From Parietaria judaica (lineage: Eukaryota; Streptophyta; Magnoliopsida; Rosales; Urticaceae), in NCBI GenBank assembly GCA_954871525.1, contig OX940861.1, forward strand, positions 11,888,842 through 11,952,841: a stretch of DNA of 64,000 nt. Direction: 5' to 3'. The first letter of the stretch is position 1. Each line of letters starts with the position of its first letter. This document shows positions 46,601-60,502 of the stretch, piece after piece. A program made the translations under genes and the position numbers. Under the pieces are notes generated by a model. It worked only from the letters and a program-made list of their open reading frames with translations. It had not been told where the DNA came from and searched no databases.

Positions 46601-46758
46601 CCCACTTCTTAATAACTACCACTACAACTTAAATGAATGAATGTAATATTTTTATCAAAAAAAAAATTATAAATTCTAAAAAAATAGAAAACATGTAAAT
46701 CTTGAATTCTATTTAGACATGTCATCTACTTGTGATTTTGCTTTTATATATATATAGA
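43601..46758 (-). mobile_element. Non-autonomous Helitron 1 with duplicated 5' end
   Basis: On the minus strand the element ends with a 7-bp-stem hairpin ACCGCGC-GGA-GCGCGGT (43614-43630), then TGCCTGTCCA and CTAG (43601-43604), followed by T. Its 5' end is TCTATATATATATAAAAGCAAAATC, at 46507 and again at 46758. TC start, hairpin, CTAG and insertion between A and T are the Helitron hallmarks. No Rep/helicase sequence was seen in its 3 kb, and a (TA)n tract lies at about 46000-46023. Confidence 0.8.
46257..46758. repeat. 251-bp tandem duplication of the Helitron 5' end
   Basis: 46257-46507 and 46508-46758 are the same sequence except for one extra A, from 'aaaagaaaagtgtatg' to 'tttatatatatatagat'. 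So Helitron 1 carries two 5' termini in tandem. Confidence 0.92.
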
Positions 46759-47711
46759 TTGTCTTTCATGTCTATCTTTCTAGCCTATAAATAGAGATTT
46801 TATAGCAAAATTAAAATCAAAAGTAAGATCTATCTCTCTCTATGTCGCGTTAGATTTTCTTAATGCACTTAGAATTATGTTAGCGTAACTATTTGATAAC
46901 GAATTCTATGTCTAACGAAAATTATTTGTTTGTTTTATACTAGAGGCAATTACAAACTATCAGGAGCGATTTAGGGGTCTTAATGGAGAGTGATAGACTT
47001 GGTTCAGTATATGGAGGCTCGGTAGGAGATGTTACGATACGCATAGTTAAATACTATTAAATGTTGTAATAGTTTCTATTATTTTGTATTTCTTTATGAT
47101 AAGATATATACTCTGTGAGTCTAATTTTATTTGGATATTTTTGGTTGGACTATTATCTCGCCGTGAATATTCTAAGATTTAAATGTTTATTTTTCTATAC
47201 GTATATTTTTAACACTTTCGAATTACATTACTTAGTAATTTGTAATCTAAATAATGATCGTGTTAAATTAAGTTAGTTGTTACTGTTAGTTCAAAATATA
47301 GTTCTTAACTAACAATATTATTCGTGGATTCATAATTTCTTTCTTAACACGTACGAAAGATTTAATCAAATCCAAGAGTTGGTATTGCATAGTGATATTT
47401 ACAATTCAATATATTCAAATTATACACATTGGTCAACCACCAAATTAGAACGAATACTAGAAAAAAATAGTTTTGATTTAGAAAAGAGTTCCAAATATAT
47501 TTTTAGTACTTTTTAATTTTATAAATTAAATAAACCGCTCAGTTTTCAATTAATTCGAGAGTCAAGAATAGACCTCCAATATTGTTCTCTATTCATAGAT
47601 GTTTGTAATTGTTTTTCATCGAACTTTCCATTTGATATTCTGCAAAATTTTGTATATGTTAATATATATATATATTTTTTCATAAGTTACACTATTCATT
47701 TAATATTACAA
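46759..47711. other. Spacer, nothing recognised
   Basis: AT-rich; no gene. A TATA-like cctataaatagag is at 46784. Confidence 0.45.
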
Positions 47712-48230
47712 TCTATATATCTATAAAAGAAAAATCACAAGCGATAGACATGGCACAACTCAAAACTAAAGAATCAAGATCTCTATTTTCTCATATTTTA
47801 ACTTTTTATAATAGAAAATATCATTTATGCCATCACGGTGTCTCGTTTAATCGTAGAATTTCATTTTAGTATTAATATGTCATTTTGATGAATGCTTTTT
47901 GCCTTTTACTATTATTTACGGTAGAGTTATTATCATAATTTTCATTTTGATGAATGCTTTTAGCCTTTTACTATTCTTAACAGTAGAGTTATTATCATAA
48001 TTTCATATTCCAAATTATTCCTGACAGCTTCCAAATATTTCATAGATAATCTCAAGCACTAATTCGAAAAAAAAAAAGAAAAAAAATCTCATGCACTGAA
48101 GAATCAGGCTTTTCATCCTTATTCATTACACCTCTTTCCATGTGTCTTAAATTATTTCCATCAACTTATGTTTAGCCTTTTAACTCTTCCACGGGAGATT
48201 TTCTTCTCCATTCGTCACATTCTATATATA
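47712..48230 (+). mobile_element. Possible plus-strand Helitron 5' part, interrupted
   Basis: TCTATATATCTATAAAAGAAAAATCACAAG at 47712 follows an A and resembles the Helitron 5' ends, including the later GACATGGCAC. The sequence is cut at 48230 by Helitron 2 and may continue at 52058. Confidence 0.45.
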
Positions 48231-49658
48231 CTAGTGGATTGGCACTGCGCTTCGCGCGGTGACGTTAAAATATTGAATAAATTAATTAATGTGATTGTTT
48301 ATCTGACATATATCGACATCAAACTTAATAGTTGTTTAATTTTGTTGTGTAATGTTTTTGGCGATATTTTTATTATTAAATATAAAAATATATATTTAGA
48401 AAAGATAACTAAAATATCAATTAAGCAAAAACGTTAATTAACCTTGAAATTAATCTACGTAAGAATAAAAGAGTGCCCAAATTCGATTAAGGAAAAATAT
48501 TTAATTTTAAAGCTAATTAAAACTTCAATATCTCATTTGGTAAGTGTTGAAGTGTATTCATTAATTTAATTTTTGAAATTAGTCGGTGTCGTGATTATGT
48601 TTTTCTTAAATTGTTTACTTTTTAGTTCTTAGATTAATTTTCTTAACTTACTTTTGTCTTCTTTTTTTTCTTTTTAATAAAGTCGGTAGATGAATTTCCT
48701 TTGAAAGATCCTAAATGATATAAAAATCATGAAAAAAAAATCCTTATTAGGGATTGATTTTAGACAAAAATACAAAATACCAAGGTTAATTAGATTGATC
48801 TTTTTTGCCCTTCTCCAAGATTTTCATATTGGATGCTGGATGTTAGCGACACAAATATTCTACAACAGAGGTATAATATTATAATTTAAAAATGCTTAGC
48901 CATTTAGGTTGTCATGTAAAAACAATAAAAGAAAAGTTTAATTCAATGGAGTTAGTTATTAAAATAAATTAATTTTTTTAATTTTTAGAATATTATATAA
49001 AAAATAATATCGTAAGTCGTAACTATAGTTTACTAATAAACTGTAACAATGATGAAAATAATATCTAAATGAATTTAGCTGAATATATTTAACCTGAACA
49101 TAATTTAGATTGTCTTTTATGACAAAAATATCTATATTTATATTGAGCTCAACAGGTGACGAATTTGCGGGTAACATTGTGTGTATACATATTTTTTAGA
49201 ATTTATTCTTGAAATTGTTTATTATAATTGAAGGACCTTGACTATACTTTTCATCTGTTAATTTACAAAGAGACAAAAAAAAAAAACTTGCAATTACCAC
49301 AAATAAAAATATTGCATACAAAAATAAAACTAATTTTTAATTTACAAATGAAATGCCAAATAGAGTCAAACATAAACTTCCAATATAATTGACAGCCAAA
49401 ATAGGACACCTAAACCGTAATGTAATTAATATAATTATCATATAATGATATCTAATCGTAATTACCATATAATAATATATAAGGCCCGATTTGATTTTAT
49501 TGAGAATATTGAACAATTTGATTTTATTAATTTGTTTTTAATGTCAGTGGAAGAGATACATCAATATCAAACTGCCAACTGCTCAATTTCATCGTATTAT
49601 ATCATTTAATTAATTTTTTTATTATTAAATATGAATATAGTTATTTTGAAATATTTAA

Positions 49659-49789
49659 GGGTTAATTAACGCAATACCCATTTTGTGCAAACCTTTTAAA
49701 AAACTACCCATTATGGGTAGTTTTTTACACACACAATGGATAGTTTTTTAAAAGGTTTGACAAAAAATGAGTATTTCGTACAATTTCCT
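49659..49789. mobile_element. 131-bp Mutator-like MITE
   Basis: GGGTTAATTAACGCAATACCCA at the left and a diverged inverted copy at the right are flanked by perfect 9-bp AATATTTAA at 49650-49658 and 49790-49798. An inner inverted repeat is centred near 49725 (aaaactaccca / tgggtagtttt). It is inserted in Helitron 2. Confidence 0.78.
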
Positions 49790-49982
49790 AATATTTAATG
49801 TAAAGGTTAACATTATTATTGTTCCCAATATAAGTGTATTTATGGAAGAAAAAATGGCCAACTACTCAATTTCATTGAATCTTTTATTATTGTTAAATAT
49901 ATATATTTACATAGGAAATATTGAACAAACTAATTAATTTGATTGTATGTTGTAATCCAAAAACATACATAACTTAAATTTA

Positions 49983-50216
49983 GGGCAACTCCCATCGCAA
50001 ATACCAAAAATTACACTAAATATTAGTTTAATTTTTTTTTTTCATATTTACTTTATTGATTCAATTTATATTTAGTATTGTGAATAGTATCACACCAAAT
50101 TTGGTGTAAAATTATTTTATTTCACGAAAATAGGATATTAATGGAGTTCTATTGGAGAGTTTGGTGTAAAAATCATACCAAAATGGTGTTTAGAAGTTAT
50201 CCATTGAAGATGGCCT
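49983..50216. mobile_element. Tourist-like (PIF/Harbinger) MITE, 234 bp
   Basis: Ends GGGCAACTCCCATCG and, inverted, GGCCATCTTCAATGG are the usual Tourist termini. TTA duplications lie at 49980-49982 and 50217-50219. The interior has caccaaatttggtg-type motifs. It is inserted in Helitron 2. Confidence 0.85.
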
Positions 50217-52057
50217 TAGTGATTACTCAATTTTATCACGCAATGTCAACAGCCAAACTTTTTTAAACATTTTGTATTAAATTGATCATATATATACATA
50301 AATATTCTTCATATCTTTTTTCGATCATTCATGTAAGAATGACTAAATTCGATAATAATATTGAACGTATAAATTGGACTTGGTTGTTGAAAGGAAAAAA
50401 AAAACATTTTTTATCATTTTTTTTAAACAGGCCATGTTATCTTTACTTCTTTAGTATCTTCTTTTTCTATAGAGATCAAACCATTAGATCATTTGTCCTT
50501 GACTTACCGACTTATAATATTTTTCTGCTCCAAAAATAAACTGTTATGTAGAGTGTAGACTATAACAGTGTAGAAGATCGATGGTGCTTGTATTGTATTG
50601 TTTTTTTTTTTTTTTTTTCTTTCTAAATTATAAAGGATGATCAATTAACTTTTGACTCGAAAGCAATCAAGAGAATAAAGATACTGGAATAATGCATATC
50701 CAGTTCATGCGATGTGTAAGCGCATAAATATTTATTTTAATAAAATAATATAAATAAAAAAGACAAAACTAAATTTAATTTCTCTTTTTTATCAAATTCT
50801 CCTTGAATGGAATCCAAACGAATTTGTTCCCGTAGAGTACATAGCATGCATGGCAAAGTCTACGATACTTATGGAAACTCAAGCTTTGTCATATGCGTCT
50901 TTCGATTATTATCGAGGCGTTTATATCTCTATAGCATGGCATTTAAATGCCGCACACAACGGATTCTTTAATTGTGTTACATGTGTGATTTTTTATTCGG
51001 ACTCGGTGGAGAGTTGCTTGAAGCACAACAGTGATGCAGCAGCGACGGCACACAACGACCTTCGTAAGAGAGACAAACCTAACACCCATATGGTTATTAA
51101 TGGAAGAAAACGAAATAAATTTGTTTTAGTAGATACAAACGTAGACCATAAGTATATATATATATATATGTGTATATATATATATATATATATGATCAGT
51201 AGCTATAATAAGGCCTATAGTATTATATATAACTTTTTGTACGTAAAAAATGAGTTTAATAGCGAAAAAACATGAGTAAATAACTTTGTATGAGAGCACA
51301 CATATTTTTATCTAGACAAAATTACATTGTACTCATATTGAAAACTTGAGAAATAAATAGTTACATGTCTGATTGAACAGAGGTAGAACCCCGACCTTGA
51401 AAATTTACGTAGTCGTAGGCTTCTGTGATAGCAAAAGTGAAAGAAAGAAAAGTTTAGATCTCTCGACTTCCCGGCTGGATCAGAGCGTCGCCATTGGAGA
51501 GGAATGAGTTTGCCAAGACGGTCCTAAAGGGAAAGAAATCCGGTTGCAATTCAAATCAAACTGCCAAGATAGATCCCCGTCGATTCCAGCGTCTGCGAGA
51601 AATTTAGAATCGGAGAGGCCGGAATGAGATTCTGCATTTTCAAGATAGCCTATAAATACAAAAATTGTGAATATCAGTTTTCCAACTGGAATCATATAAA
51701 CCTTTGATATTCTCTTTGCTACTTAATGAAATCATCAAACCTTTTTTTTATTGCACAGTAAAGGTTGTTCATGAACCGATTCATATTAAGAATATTAATT
51801 GCTTAGTTAATTCCCGTGTCTTTAAGAACCAAAAAGGTATTAACATGTTTTATACAACTTTTCAATTACCTAATAAATAGGTCCATTATCAGTAACTTAA
51901 AATTCTTCATTAAACTTTTCTAATTGAATGAGCACTCATTAGAATAATTTTTTAATTGAAAATATTAACAATTTTGCAAAAAATAGGATTTGAAAATTCC
52001 TTGTTCCTCATTGTGCCATGTCATATACTTGAGATTGTCCTTATATATATATATAGA

Positions 52058-53470
52058 TTTTTTTTTTTCACGCGACGCCGGTCTCTCTCCTCACACGTCG
52101 CCTATCTTCGAAGATGCTACGCTTGCATGGTGGCGACAATGACAAGCATGAACATCGTCGGAGACACTGCCCGAGCGAGCCAAGCCGGAAAAACTCATCC
52201 CTCACAGACATGCTCTCTCCGTGTTCCTCCATATGTTTGCCTTTCGTCCATGCTCGGTTTCTTATTGCTTGGATTTGGATTTTCACTTTTAGTCGTCCTG
52301 CCATTTTATTTCTGAGCATTAATGTTTAACGTTTTGGTGATTTTCAAGACAATTTCTTCTATCGGCAAGTAGCTTAATTCCGTCACTTTCCCGATTAGTA
52401 TCTCATTTCCCGGTTCTATATGGTAATTGTAAGTTTTACATTGTAGATCTATTTTTGTCGTTTCAATTTTTTACAAATGAGTTTGATTTTATTAATGGGC
52501 AATATATCTTTCGTTGATTTTTCAGGGGGAATTATTCAATTCAAAGCATTTTTCATCCATTTGCTGTTGAGTTTCTTATTTCCCGTCTATATCGTTCAAT
52601 TTAGTCGTGAATTGTATGTTGCTTTTTTCGCGCAACCTATAGATTTTGGCAATGAATTATTCAATCAAGAATAAGTTCGTCAATTTGGCGGTCAGTTTCT
52701 TTTTGTTGATTTTTCAGGGGGAATTATTCAATTAATAGCATCTTTCGTCAATTTGCCGGTGAGTTTAATTCCCGTATTTTTCAGTCAATTTAGTTGTGAA
52801 ATTGTATGCTGTTTTTTTTCCGGTAACTTATGATTTTGGCATGTTTTTTTCTTTCATATTTTGGTTAAGATATTCTTATTTCCCGGAGTTCGGTTTCATT
52901 TTTTCCCGATGGGTTTGATTTGATTTGATCTTGGACATTGGTTTCCCTTTTGTTGTTACTGCAGAGGGATTTCCTAAATCACGCTTAAGTTCGTCGGTTA
53001 GTTTCTTATTTACTGGTTTTACTCGAGATTCGTAATTTTTATTACATTTACATTGTTGATTTTTATTTTTAAACATTGTTTAACTTCAGATTTTTTTAAT
53101 AAGATTCTATTTTATTCAAGTGAGTTTGATTTGATTAACATACTATTCTCCTGGATATTTCATTCAAATTACTCACAAATTGTTATGTCTTTTAAAATAG
53201 ATATAATGTTTATCATATTTGTTATTTCGATAAATAGAGGTTTATGATCCGTGAATACATAACAAATCGATATTGGATTGCTTAAATACTAGGTACCTAA
53301 TTATTTTATAAAATTTTCTTCACATTGTCTATTTAATTTTCTCTATTTATATGAATTATTGTACTACTGTTGAATTCTCTTCAGTTGTTCTTGCTAATTA
53401 TTTTATACATTTCATGTAGTGTTGTCATGTTGTGTTAATTTTCAATAAGATACTCATGTACATTATTCTA
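52058..53470. repeat. Region with iterated gtgagtttcttatttcccg module
   Basis: After a GC-rich start (52070-52260) the phrase (g/t)gagt(t/a)tcttatttcccg recurs at about 52390, 52570, 52865 and 52996. 'cgttgatttttcagggggaattattcaatt' occurs twice (about 52513 and 52707). The same module occurs at 41740-41990, so both belong to one repeat family, perhaps the plus-strand Helitrons. Confidence 0.6.
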
Positions 53471-53944
53471 TCTATTTTGTGATCCAATTTTCCATGTATA
53501 TATACATGCAGGACTTTTTTTTTTCGAAGACAGGTACTGTGAAGACCTTAAGAGTTTAAGACTTAGACCGGTACCGAGAGAAGTTGTTACATTGTGTTCG
53601 TCAACGATCTTTGCCTCCAATGTTACCATTTCCGATGGAGGCGGTACACAAACGAGTTGAATCATGAATTTTGAGGGAAAAAAAGTAGAATTTAAATTGT
53701 CAAAACATTTTTTCATATTACCATTTTGTCTGTCTATTTTCTCATATTAAATTTAGTTTTATTGTAAACGATAAACCTTAAACCGTGCTTTTTTTGTCGT
53801 TTATAAAACCAAGTGTAGTTGATATTTGACTTTCAAGAGGTTCAAGCCCAGTGAAACCAAAAAAAAAAAACTCTAGCGATCTGTGCCTATTTATTTCAGG
53901 TAGACTGATCTCCAATGACTCAAGCTGATCGCGGCATTAACGCA

Positions 53945-53988
<44 letters not shown>

Positions 53989-54759
53989 GTCAATTCAAAC
54001 ACTTTTTTCTCTCTCACGGTGTGGTTTTTGGAAAGGTGGACATATCTGTATGAGTACATTAAAGATATTAAGTCATGTAGGGTTTTCAAGGTAACTTTGT
54101 TTTTAGAGGAAGATGATATTTCAATCAGAACTTAATCTAATTACATATATGAGTATTCTCATACGATATGTTCATCCTTGCTTATTGCTTTTTCATGAAC
54201 AATTATCCAGGGAGGCAATGTTAGTCACTTATTTTCAATCAAATCAAGCTCCCAGGGGAAATACGTTACTATTTTTTGGAGATCGAGCAAGCTGGACATA
54301 GACAATTGTCGAATTCTTATTCCGATACTGTTAAATTCATACAGGTTCTCAACGTGGGGATAAAAGATATGTACTGATGTTCTTGGAAGCGAGATTCAAT
54401 CCTATGAGAAAATATTGTATTTACGAAAATTTTATAAGTATGTACTTGCAAAAAAAAAATGATAAGGGCAAACAAAAAATGAAAAAAAAAATGAGAAAAT
54501 ATAGATCCCACCTCAATGAAAAATTAGATAAACAGACAAAAATAAAATGCCACGGTGTATTATTTCTATTTAAATTAATAATGAATAATTGATGGCACTA
54601 GTATAATATAACAACTCATTAATCATAAGTTGTGTAAAAACTGTCGCTCGCTCTTCATCAATCCGTAATTATAGAAGACGAGAATTCCATTTTTCTCAAA
54701 AAAAAAAATAAAAAAAAATTCCAAAGACAGCTCTTCGAGACACTCGTGCACATCCCATA

Positions 54760-54815
<56 letters not shown>

Positions 54816-55339
54816 TTATATATTCAAGTGTCAACGAATTGCAAGCTGCCAGCGCATTAAAAATATTAAAAAAAATGTTTAACTTATGAGCTATTGTTAT
54901 TACTTATTAGATAATGACTATTGTGAAACAATTAATTAATTTAATTTTCTCAAAACCTTTAGAAACAAGTCCCAGAGATACATTCTAGATTTCTTTATAA
55001 TGATAAATCTATGCCACCAAAACGCACATCACGAGTTAACACGCAACCAAATAAACAGAAGCACAAACCAAGACCTTAAGCAAAGAGTCTCTTTACTAAT
55101 TGAACCCTGCAATAAAGAGTGTTGGACAGAGAAACCGTTCAAACTTCTTCAAATCATATCGAACATGTATATAGATGGTTTGACAAGTGAGCAACAAATT
55201 CGATTTTAACTAATAAAGCAGAATCGGAAATACTGTGGTGGTGAACTTTCGGGCAAAGCCTTCGAAGTAAAAGAGAAAACGGAGAAGAGGGTCTTTGCGT
55301 CTCTGACAGGGAAAGAGTTTCGGGTTCGGAAAGGTTGGC
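53471..55339. other. Intergenic, microsatellites only
   Basis: Contains (TA)n at 53947-53985 and (ATT)n at 54761-54813; several short frames lack family features. The right end includes the 3' UTR of RPN11. Confidence 0.55.
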
Positions 55340-57869
<2,530 letters not shown>

Positions 57870-58191
57870 GCTCCGATCTCAAACTCTTCTTCTTCTCCGG
57901 TTTCTTTTCGAGCAAGACAGCTCTGATGCTCTTCTTCACAGACGAAGTGAAATGAATTTAATATCTGCAAATGTTTATTTAAATTTAGTATATATAGTAA
58001 TTTTTTTTTAATATATAAAAAGGCCTTCGCAAATGAGCCCGTTACTTAAAAACGATAATCTTAATAGCCCAATAGCTAATAAGAGCTGGCCCATTAGCTT
58101 AAATCTTAAAGCCCAAACAATCTGAAACCCAAACCAAAGGCATAATTCAAAATTTTCAAATGGTTAATAGATAAAGTATATAATTTTTTTT
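57870..58191. other. RPN11 upstream region
   Basis: 5' UTR and promoter, with agcccattagc/aagcccaaac-type telo-box/site II-like pieces near 58040-58120 (GGCCCA/AGCCCA), common before plant housekeeping genes. Function inferred. Confidence 0.4.
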
Positions 58192-58200
58192 TTATCTTTA

Positions 58201-58669
58201 GGGTTAATGACGGAAAAAATACCCAAATTTTGGTCAAAGAACCCCTCGTGTACCCAAAGTTTAAAAGTGGTGGCAAAAATACCCAAAGTCGCATTTGAGG
58301 AGTTGACCACTCCATTCTCGTAACGCCGTTAACTTACCCGTTAACTCTGGCCATGTGGACAAACGTGGGTTGCTGACATAATAATTTTTGCCACGTGAAC
58401 GAGCCCACATCAGCCTCGTTTACGACAAAACAAGGAATTAAACCCCTAATTAATACTATTTAACACAACTAATTGAACCCCTAATGATTACACTTAACAA
58501 AACAGATTTGTCCACATGGCCAGAATTAACAGGTAAGTTAACGGCGTTACGAGAATGAAGTGGTCAACTCCCCAAATGTGACTTTGGGTATTTTTGCCAC
58601 CACTTTTAAACTTTGGGTACACGAGGGGTTCTTTGACCAAACTTTGGGTATTTTTGCCGTCATTAACCC
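58201..58669. mobile_element. Mutator-like MITE, 469 bp (copy 2)
   Basis: Same ends (GGGTTAATGAC...GTCATTAACCC) and exactly the same length as the element at 14143-14611; about 96-97% alike by eye. Perfect 9-bp duplications TTATCTTTA lie at 58192-58200 and 58670-58678. It lies in the RPN11 upstream region. Confidence 0.92.
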
Positions 58670-58678
58670 TTATCTTTA

Positions 58679-59722
58679 TAGTGGTATAAATTCAATTTTT
58701 GTGATAAGGTCGATGTTTCCTATGAGTGTTTCTCTATAATATATATATATATATATATATTATATTTCTACTTTCGAGAAAGAAAAATTTTTGACGGCTC
58801 ATCCAAAACTGTTAAATCACCTGAAAAAAGTATATGAAACTTTAGTAAATATTAAAACTCTGACAGTGAAAAAACTTGAATTTACGGTAAAAAAAGAAAG
58901 ACAACTAAACACTGCTTTAATATATATTCGTGCTGTATTGATACGATTCAACGAATAAACACCACAAGGGTAAGAAGTACAAATAGTTATGCGAGTATTT
59001 TAAGTATAAAAAGTATTGGTATCATATTTTAGTTCTTAGTGCTATATGGTTAACTATTTTAAGAGATTAACCAATGAATTAAGACCACTCGTAGTGGTGT
59101 GTGCATTGGAAAGTAGAGTGCCAATGACCAAAGTTATTCTTTATTCCTGTTTAAATCATTTTGTTCAATGTTCAAATCAATTAGAAAGGTCAATTTGAAA
59201 AGAAAAAGAATTATTTGTAGCAAGAACGTTTGTTGACAGAAGAAAGAGCTTGCTTGAGGAATGGTTGTTCAAATCAATTGAAAATGTCACACTTACATAG
59301 GTAATTAAATAATTAAATAGCATGTTAGACTTATTCTACACCATAAGGATTACTTTAAGGTTATTTTAAATGTAAAAATTGAAAATTCAGTTTTGTTGGA
59401 TAGAGAAAACGATAAGGGCGGCTTAGCCATTTTAGCTGACGTACAAGTTACAACATTGAGAAATGTTTATCTATAACTAATATACATATAATATAAAATA
59501 ACCCTCCATACACCATAAATTCTATTACTAATTTCACAATTTTTTTAAATTTCATGTACCAAAATACCCTTAACTTGTCCATTTTTCAAGACGGGATATG
59601 TCCATTTTGCAGGGGTATTTTGGTACATGAAATTTGAAAAGATTATTTTTGAAAATTATGAAAACTTGAGGGTTACTAATAAAATTTGTGGTGTATATTT
59701 TTTATGATTTTTTTTATGAAGT

Positions 59723-59765
<43 letters not shown>

Positions 59766-60120
59766 GATACAATTGAAATTTCATAAATATGGGCTGCAAA
59801 ATTTAATGTGTGGCATTTAAATTAACCGAAAATCAGGACCATAATAAGGTTTGCTACTTGGATTATTTTGGAAGACAACAGTCAAAAAGAATGATTATGG
59901 GAATATAACTTTGCTACGCAATCACATTTTCACTTCTTTTTTTAATAAAAATTAAAAACATGTATTATGGGAACGACTTGATTGTAAATTAAAAGACTCG
60001 TTTTGGCATTATCAATTTGTCATTGCCCCAAAAAATCTTGTCGTACGATATTAAAATAATCGTCATTTAAAAGTCATGTTTGGAATAAATAATTATAAAT
60101 AATAGAGAAGAACTGATAAG
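58679..60120. other. Intergenic between RPN11 and the patatin-like gene
   Basis: No gene supported. (TA)n tracts lie at 58739-58760 and 59728-59760. Confidence 0.55.
59511..59696. repeat. Short palindromic element
   Basis: atacaccataaattctattactaa on the left is inverted on the right (ttactaataaaatttgtggtgtat). Inner arms aaatttcatgtaccaaaataccc and ggtattttggtacatgaaattt meet near 59590. It is MITE-like, but no target duplication could be fixed. Confidence 0.6.
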
Positions 60121-60149
60121 AAGATTGCTTATACAGTTTTTGTTATATA

Positions 60150-60376
60150 CACGTGTACGTACGTTGCTTATGGACGTTTCTACGTGGTTCTCCATATCTT
60201 TGGAAACACGACCGTCAATTTCTCACAATTTGGAATATTATTAATTTAAATGTATAGTTACGTCCTGTTATACGGACGAATACTATTTTAGAGTTATATT
60301 AAGAACCGGGTCAAAGTTAAACCAAAGTTTGGTCGTATACGAGTCAAGCGTTGACCAAAATAGATCAATATATAAG
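60150..60376 (+). promoter_or_regulatory. Promoter elements of the patatin-like gene
   Basis: A G-box CACGTG lies at 60150-60155, a W-box core TTGACC near 60352, and a TATA box TATATAAG at 60369-60376. G-box and W-box are typical of hormone- and pathogen-responsive genes; responsiveness here is inferred only. Confidence 0.5.
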
Positions 60377-60502
60377 GAACCCTACGCTATAGGTAAATTC
60401 CACAACACTTGACAAATAACTTGAAGAAGATCATTTCATTATTATTAAGGTCATTTCTCTTCTTTATTTACTTGAAGTATAAGTTTTCAACTCATTTGCT
60501 AT

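Larger units (their letters stand above)
48231..52057 (-). mobile_element. Non-autonomous Helitron 2 (3,827 bp)
   Basis: The minus-strand 3' end is hairpin (48244-48260; one G-T pair), TGCCAATCCA, CTAG (48231-48234), then T. The 5' end TCTATATATATATATAAGGACAATC is at 52057. The terminal 32 bases differ from Helitron 1 at only four or five places. It contains two younger MITEs and (TA)n at about 51156-51193. A GC-richer patch at 51430-51650 may be captured DNA but is not recognised. No Rep/helicase. Confidence 0.8.

Noticed and set aside
50850..51275. 141-codon frame in Helitron 2
   Set aside because: It runs through a TA microsatellite, shows no family feature and has poor composition for a protein.
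54585..54602. ggcactagt as a plus-strand Helitron 3' end
   Set aside because: No GC-rich hairpin lies 10-12 bases upstream.
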